A DNA stretch of 64,000 nt from NCBI RefSeq assembly GCF_014284305.1, contig NZ_JACOFW010000001.1, positions 372,001 to 436,000 on the forward strand, written 5' to 3'. The notes below the pieces were generated by a model, which was given only the letters and a program-made list of their open reading frames with translations, ran no database searches and was not told the DNA's origin. The position numbers and the translations under genes were made by a program. This document shows, in pieces, positions 58,241-64,000 of this stretch. Source of the DNA: Affinundibacterium seohonense. Its GTDB lineage: Bacteria > Pseudomonadota > Gammaproteobacteria > Burkholderiales > Burkholderiaceae_D. The stretch's first letter is position 1, and every line of letters begins with the position of its first letter.

Positions 58241-59290
58241 TCAAAGGGAAATATCAAGCGATTCGGACTCTGCTTGAACGATACTATTACTTTCTAGACG
58301 TTGCGCACTGAGCAAAGCTTTTTCTGCATTCGCCACCAAAATTTCCGGGGTCACATTGGAAAATACGCTACTTGACGCAATTCCGACACTGATAGAAATG
58401 TCCAAACTTTCATCTTCTATTAACTCAGAACGCGCAATCACCGTTAAACGAATCCGCTCCGCAACTGCAGCAGCCACTAAATTCGATGCACCAGGCAATA
58501 CGATCAAAAATGCATCACTATCGAAGCGTCCTAAAGCATCAAATGGGCGGATGCATGAACGCATACGGCTCGCGACTTTCAGCAAAAAACCATCACTAAT
58601 ACTACCGCCAAAACGCTCTTTTAAACTCTGATACTGATTAGTACTAATATACAAAAGCGAAAGTGGTTTTTCCGCTTTTTGGCAACGCTCTAACTCCAAT
58701 CCTAAAGAGCGTGTGATCGCTGCGCGGTTCCACATACCGAGGACGGGATCCAAGAGTGCATCTCGTTTCAAATTACGAACCTGTTTTACCAGTTCCGAGT
58801 ATTGTAACTTCAACGCACCCATCAGTAATTCACGTTCAACCATGACCGCCAGATCCGCCAATAATAGACGTGACTGATCGTCAAAGACATGTTCGACATA
58901 ATCAATTAAATAGATGCAGCCTACACATTGATCATGTACATCAAACAAAGGATGCTGAGCACAAAATACAATATTCGGATCGCCCTTTACCGATGGGTGA
59001 TCCGAATACATTTCTTCGAAGTGTAAATTATTAAAAACGCGTATCTGGTCGCAGAACCCGAGCATGTCACAGAAGGCTGCCTCGATGGACACCATCGATT
59101 GCTCACTACGATCAAATCGCTCACGTAAATTACCAAAACTAACAATACAATTAGCAACACTAAATAAGTGAATACCAAGCCGTTCGAACCGTGCAATTTT
59201 TACTTCGTACTTATCAGGATCGGTACGAGAATTTCCTGCTCCATCCAAAAACAAATCCATACGACTAGCGCCTTCTACTGGTGTCGCCAT
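58241..59290 (-). CDS. GAF and degenerate-GGDEF domain protein
   Basis: This is a 349-residue cytoplasmic signalling protein. A GAF-like sensor occupies about 40-155. The GGDEF domain spans about 180-335, starting [13 protein letters not shown], but the signature reads DSDAF (257-261) instead of GGDEF, so diguanylate cyclase activity is not expected. It lies between guaB (54 bp upstream) and guaA (14 bp downstream) on the same strand, and is probably co-transcribed with them. It may be a GTP or cyclic-di-GMP sensor, but that is inference. Confidence 0.85.
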   Translation of the reverse strand: MATPVEGASRMDLFLDGAGNSRTDPDKYEVKIARFERLGIHLFSVANCIVSFGNLRERFDRSEQSMVSIEAAFCDMLGFCDQIRVFNNLHFEEMYSDHPSVKGDPNIVFCAQHPLFDVHDQCVGCIYLIDYVEHVFDDQSRLLLADLAVMVERELLMGALKLQYSELVKQVRNLKRDALLDPVLGMWNRAAITRSLGLELERCQKAEKPLSLLYISTNQYQSLKERFGGSISDGFLLKVASRMRSCIRPFDALGRFDSDAFLIVLPGASNLVAAAVAERIRLTVIARSELIEDESLDISISVGIASSSVFSNVTPEILVANAEKALLSAQRLESNSIVQAESESLDISL

Positions 59291-59343
59291 TGCATGCTCC
59301 GTATTTAAGACACTGGTTCTAACAACTCGGAATTAAACCTTAC

Positions 59344-60836
<1,493 letters not shown>

Positions 60837-60928
60837 CAGAAAACTTGCCGATCCGTCTCGTTCCGTGTAAAACTCCTTCTAATTTCATAAGAAAATAATG
60901 CCTCACCTCATATCAAATCGAGCAAATC

Positions 60929-61435
60929 ATGCAAAAAAATCGCACCTTTTTATTATCGAGTTTTATCGCCTCGTTGATACTATCCAACATCGCAATGGCA
61001 CAATACATTTGGCTAAACGATAAAGGCATTAAGCAATATTCCGACACCCCACCACCAAAATCGGTACCTCGCGACAAAATCATTAAAACACCAGCCGGCA
61101 AGGTACGAGGTGCGGAAACGAATGCACCATCTGAGGCCAATGTGAAAAGCGAAACAAATAAACTAGAGAAGCCAGTAACCCTAGCAAGCCAAAACGAGGA
61201 TTTTAATAAACGCAAATTAGCTCGCGAAGAAGCAGAAAGAAAAGCCGAGGCAGATAAACAAAATGCCGACGCAAAAGCAAAAAACTGCGAACGTGCCAAA
61301 TCTTACAAACAGTCTTTGGATGAAGGTGCGTTAATTATGACACGCAGCAAAGAAGGCGAACGCATGCCCCTAGATGAGGCGCAACGAGCAAAAGAGTTGG
61401 CAGACGTAACCAAGGCACTAACCAACTGTCGGTAA
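60929..61435 (+). CDS. Exported DUF4124 domain protein
   Basis: This is a 168-residue periplasmic protein. Signal peptide about 1-24 (ending AMA-Q), then the DUF4124 region (YIWLNDKGIKQYSDTPPPKSVPRDKI). A long Lys/Glu/Ala-rich helical segment (about 85-120) is probably coiled coil. Divergent from guaB. Function unknown; DUF4124 is common in beta/gamma-proteobacteria. Confidence 0.88.
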   Translation: MQKNRTFLLSSFIASLILSNIAMAQYIWLNDKGIKQYSDTPPPKSVPRDKIIKTPAGKVRGAETNAPSEANVKSETNKLEKPVTLASQNEDFNKRKLAREEAERKAEADKQNADAKAKNCERAKSYKQSLDEGALIMTRSKEGERMPLDEAQRAKELADVTKALTNCR

Positions 61436-61446
61436 GCTATTTCAAC

Positions 61447-61770
61447 TCACATTTTTCCTGATTTGTGCTCGCGTTTGGCCCGGCGTCGGCGAGCACTCAT
61501 AGGATCAGCTTTCAAAGGGCGACAAATTTCTAAGCGATCTCCTGCCGACACAATGTAATCGTTGTTTTTTTTCTTGCCAAAAATTGCACATGCGCTTTGT
61601 AGCAAAAGTTGACTCTTAACCTCAGAAAAATATGGCTCAGGTAGACTTGCTAGTACTTGAGCGATACTCGAATGCTCTGCGACTTCAAGTACTATTAACA
61701 GCGGCGACACATCGGCCGGTGCATAACAAATAGTCAGGGGTATCTTCGAACGTGAGAGACTATGATCCAT
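61447..61770 (-). CDS. rnfH: RnfH / RatB family protein (UPF0125)
   Basis: This is a small ubiquitin-fold protein of about 107 residues (LTICYAPADVSPLLIVLEV; GDRLEICRPLKADPMSARRRRAK, the family C-terminal signature). Function unknown. ATG 61770 overlaps the ratA stop by 11 bp; the ORF open to 61839 would lie within ratA. The ratA-rnfH pair facing smpB is conserved. Confidence 0.88.
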   Translation of the reverse strand: MDHSLSRSKIPLTICYAPADVSPLLIVLEVAEHSSIAQVLASLPEPYFSEVKSQLLLQSACAIFGKKKNNDYIVSAGDRLEICRPLKADPMSARRRRAKREHKSGKM

Positions 61771-62194
61771 AGACTTGTTCGGCCCTTTCACAAAAAGCAT
61801 CGACAAAGCTATTGGTGATCTTACTAAATACTGGGCCAATTAAATGCTCCAGCAATTTACTAGAAAACTCATATCGCAAGTCAAACTCAATTTTGCAGGC
61901 GTCGGCTCGTAGCGCGGTGAACGTCCAGCAACCTTGAAGCTGCTTGAATGGACCATCTACCAGATGCATTTCCATACGATACGGCGGTGAATTCAAATTC
62001 TGCGTAGTAAAACTTTGTTTGATGCCGTGATAATTGATGGATAATGTTGCTTTCAGTTGTGTATCAGTTCGCTCAGCGACACTAACACCACCACACCAAG
62101 GCAGAAATAAGGGATAGTCTTCTACTTTTTCAACAAGTGCGAACATTTGCTCGACACTAAAGGATACAAGAACGTTTTTTTTGACGACTGCCAT
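61760..62194 (-). CDS. ratA: RatA / COQ10-type START domain protein
   Basis: This is a 144-residue lipid-binding START/polyketide cyclase-fold protein. In E. coli RatA was described as blocking 70S ribosome assembly; relatives bind ubiquinone (Coq10). Family start VKKNVLVSFSVEQMFALVEKVEDYPLFLPWC is present. Divergent from smpB with 135 bp between. Confidence 0.9.
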   Translation of the reverse strand: MAVVKKNVLVSFSVEQMFALVEKVEDYPLFLPWCGGVSVAERTDTQLKATLSINYHGIKQSFTTQNLNSPPYRMEMHLVDGPFKQLQGCWTFTALRADACKIEFDLRYEFSSKLLEHLIGPVFSKITNSFVDAFCERAEQVYGS

Positions 62195-62329
62195 TATCTC
62201 AAGTCATTTGGTATGATCACAAACCGAATTTTAACTGAAACACCGCTCTTCACGGGGATTAAGCGCAAAATTGCCCTTCATCGATCTTGAAGTCACCACA
62301 AGTATAAATAAAATTAGCATGAGAGCAGC

Positions 62330-62779
62330 ATGAGTATTGCAGATAATAAAAAAGCTTTTCACGACTTTTTCATAGAAGAACAGTTTGAAGCCGGAATTGT
62401 GTTACAGGGTTGGGAAGTTAAAGCCATCCGCGCTGGTCGCGTGCAATTAAAAGAAGCCTATGTGATTATCAAAGGTGGAGAAATCTTCTTATTTGGTGCG
62501 CACATTGGAGCATTACCGACCGCATCGACTCACATACATCCTGATTCCGTCAGAACCCGAAAATTACTTCTGCATGCAGAGGAAATTAAAAAACTGATCG
62601 GAAAAGTTGAGCGCTCTGGCTACACAATGGTGCCGCTAAACATGCACTATTTAAATGGTCGCGTCAAATGTCAGATAGGCTTAGCCAAAGGCAAAAAGCA
62701 ACACGACAAACGCGAAACAGAGAAAGAACGTGACTGGCAACGCGAACAACAAAAAATTATGAAGCAACATCGGCGCTAA
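62330..62779 (+). CDS. smpB: SsrA-binding protein SmpB
   Basis: SmpB carries tmRNA to stalled ribosomes for trans-translation. It has 149 residues. Oligonucleotide-binding fold with [24 protein letters not shown]; the C-terminal basic tail [18 protein letters not shown] is intact. ATG follows gagagcagc. The ssrA gene itself is not in the following DNA seen here. Confidence 0.96.
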   Translation: MSIADNKKAFHDFFIEEQFEAGIVLQGWEVKAIRAGRVQLKEAYVIIKGGEIFLFGAHIGALPTASTHIHPDSVRTRKLLLHAEEIKKLIGKVERSGYTMVPLNMHYLNGRVKCQIGLAKGKKQHDKRETEKERDWQREQQKIMKQHRR

Positions 62780-62788
62780 ATCGTAGAG

Positions 62789-63181
62789 CTATTCATCTTT
62801 ACTCTCGATCCGTCGCTGATAGATATCAATTCTTGCTTGGCGAATTTGTCTTCTTAAGGCAATTCTTTCCTCTGGACTTAGCCGATTCGCCCTTTCCAAA
62901 GGGCGTTCATTTTTTCTTAAATTAAATGTCGAGCGCAGGATTTCTCGACGCTTTTCTTGCGCATTTTTTTCTGCGACTTGATCTTCATCCGTTTTCTTGC
63001 TTTGCAGTCGAGAAAGGCGCGAATTTTTTAATACTGGCAATTCTCGCGATTGAACATCTTGTGCTTCGGCATTCTTATTGAATTGAGAATGACGAATTTG
63101 TTGTGGCCAAGCGTGTGCTTGATCGCACATGAGGAAAGCGATCAACAGCAGCAAATTTCTTTTACTATTTATAAAACTCAC
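62789..63181 (-). CDS. Small exported protein, unknown function
   Basis: I do not recognise it. It has 130 residues with a signal peptide (about 1-24, ending AHA-W). The mature part is Arg/Gln/Glu-rich and helical (EEKRREIL-like; LSPEERIALRRQIRQARIDIYQRR), perhaps coiled coil. It is divergent from ompR by 254 bp and convergent to smpB with only 9 bp between stops. Confidence 0.72.
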   Translation of the reverse strand: MSFINSKRNLLLLIAFLMCDQAHAWPQQIRHSQFNKNAEAQDVQSRELPVLKNSRLSRLQSKKTDEDQVAEKNAQEKRREILRSTFNLRKNERPLERANRLSPEERIALRRQIRQARIDIYQRRIESKDE

Positions 63182-63435
63182 GATAGACCTTGAGATAAAT
63201 CATTTCCGTGCGTGGCGACAGGAAGCACGATAAATTATTCGGCATTTTATGCGCAAAGTAGCTTCGCGCCGAATAATTTTGCAACAAGTCGAAGTGTAAC
63301 TATGGATCGCAAGTACACCAAGACATTTTCTGTAAGCACTGTAACAGTTTGTAATCTTTAATAAAGTTCGTATTTAAACGCCTATTTTCACAGTAAGATT
63401 AGTACTTCTCACACCCTAAAATATCGGTAAGCATC

Positions 63436-64000
63436 ATGCCTGAATCTAAAGTCAAAATCCTTGTCGTCGATGATGATCTACGATTGCGAGATCTACTGCG
63501 ACGTTATCTGGGAGAGCAGGGTTTTCAAGTATCTGTCGCTGAAGATGCACAGGCAATGAATAAACTCTGGATACGCGAACGTTATGATTTGTTGGTGCTG
63601 GATTTGATGCTACCTGGTGAAGATGGATTATCGATTTGCCGCCGACTTCGGGGCGGCAACGACACCACACCTATTATTATGCTAACCGCCAAAGGTGAGG
63701 AAATCGATCGTATCGTAGGATTGGAAATGGGCGCTGACGATTATCTTCCAAAACCATTTAATCCTCGTGAATTGGTCGCCAGAATTCACGCTGTATTGAG
63801 AAGACGACAGCCTGAAAACGCCCCAGGGGCACCATCGGAACAAGGTCAAACCTTTCAGTTTGGCGATTTCATTCTCGACTTAGCGACCAGAAATCTGAAG
63901 AAAAATGGGGAGCATATTAATCTCACGACAGGTGAATTTTCCGTCCTAAAGGTATTTGCTAGACACGCTCGGCAGGCGCTATCGAGAGAAAAATTGATGG
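63436..64000 (+). CDS. ompR: Two-component response regulator OmpR (cut by window end)
   Basis: This is the start (188 codons) of an OmpR/PhoB-type DNA-binding response regulator, open to the window edge. Receiver domain about 5-120: acidic pocket VVDDD, phospho-acceptor Asp in LLVLDLMLPGEDG, Thr in MLTAKG, Lys in LPKPFNPREL. The winged-helix DNA-binding domain begins at about residue 140 (LTTGEFSVLKVFARH). The similarity is to OmpR, whose kinase EnvZ would be expected downstream. Confidence 0.9.
   Translation, partial: MPESKVKILVVDDDLRLRDLLRRYLGEQGFQVSVAEDAQAMNKLWIRERYDLLVLDLMLPGEDGLSICRRLRGGNDTTPIIMLTAKGEEIDRIVGLEMGADDYLPKPFNPRELVARIHAVLRRRQPENAPGAPSEQGQTFQFGDFILDLATRNLKKNGEHINLTTGEFSVLKVFARHARQALSREKLM

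Noticed and set aside
62780-63435. Possible tmRNA (ssrA) next to smpB
   Set aside because: No tRNA-Ala-like ends or tag-coding frame are visible; the space is filled by a small exported protein gene and the ompR promoter region.

Overview
The window is a stretch of bacterial chromosome with long tightly packed operons, moderate G+C, and gene neighbourhoods typical of beta-proteobacteria. These neighbourhoods include tmk-holB-pilZ, ygfZ next to a DUF4936 gene, alaA-hom, guaB/guaA beside rnfH-ratA-smpB, and a QueE with the Burkholderia-type cysteine spacing. Gene content and base composition suggest an Oxalobacteraceae member such as Undibacterium; this is inference, as there is no rRNA in the window.

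Layout. 1-1403: a damaged 5' end of lysS. Two copies of a ~93-bp repeat and the first codons of an IS200/REP-associated (Y1) transposase stand where the anticodon-binding domain should be encoded. 1727-4502: an iorA-iorB molybdenum hydroxylase pair. 4602-9236: small unknowns, an ABC-F ATPase (ybiT) and an HD-GYP phosphodiesterase. 9246-16446 (minus): a branched-chain-amino-acid-type ABC transporter (binding protein, livH, M, G, F) followed by a fused enoyl-CoA hydratase/3-hydroxyacyl-CoA dehydrogenase. 16550-26038: rlmJ, a GNAT, and mltG-tmk-holB-pilZ divergent from ygfZ-DUF4936, then alaA-hom.

26147-36174: a membrane protein of the so-called site-specific recombinase family, then an Mth938-like gene overlapping a lipid A aminoarabinose operon (arnT, arnB, arnC, separate formyltransferase and decarboxylase halves of arnA, arnD), then bcp. 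36291-40637: a PhoH/PIN protein and a response regulator-DUF3369-GGDEF-EAL protein. 40645-48381: a TetR repressor gene divergent from an eight-gene operon (FAD oxidoreductase, DUF1365, Cfa-type methyltransferase, chalcone-isomerase-like, MFS, DUF3833 lipoprotein, SDR, NTF2-like). Six of its genes are joined by 4-bp stop/start overlaps; it most likely modifies membrane fatty acids.

48461-54734: an MFS-acyltransferase fusion, a GNAT, a curA-type reductase, a thioesterase, a thiolase and ldcA. 54778-60804: tadA, queD, queE, guaA, a GAF/degenerate-GGDEF gene lying between guaA and guaB, and guaB. 60929-64000: a DUF4124 protein, rnfH-ratA, smpB, a small exported protein, and ompR cut by the window end.

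Most of the window is ordinary housekeeping. The points most worth a second look are the lysS lesion with its transposase remnant, the TetR-controlled lipid operon, the inactive-looking GGDEF protein inside the guanine nucleotide locus, and several unexplained inverted repeats in intergenic gaps. No tRNA, rRNA, CRISPR array, phage or intact insertion sequence was seen. I did not find a clearly new defence or biosynthetic system.
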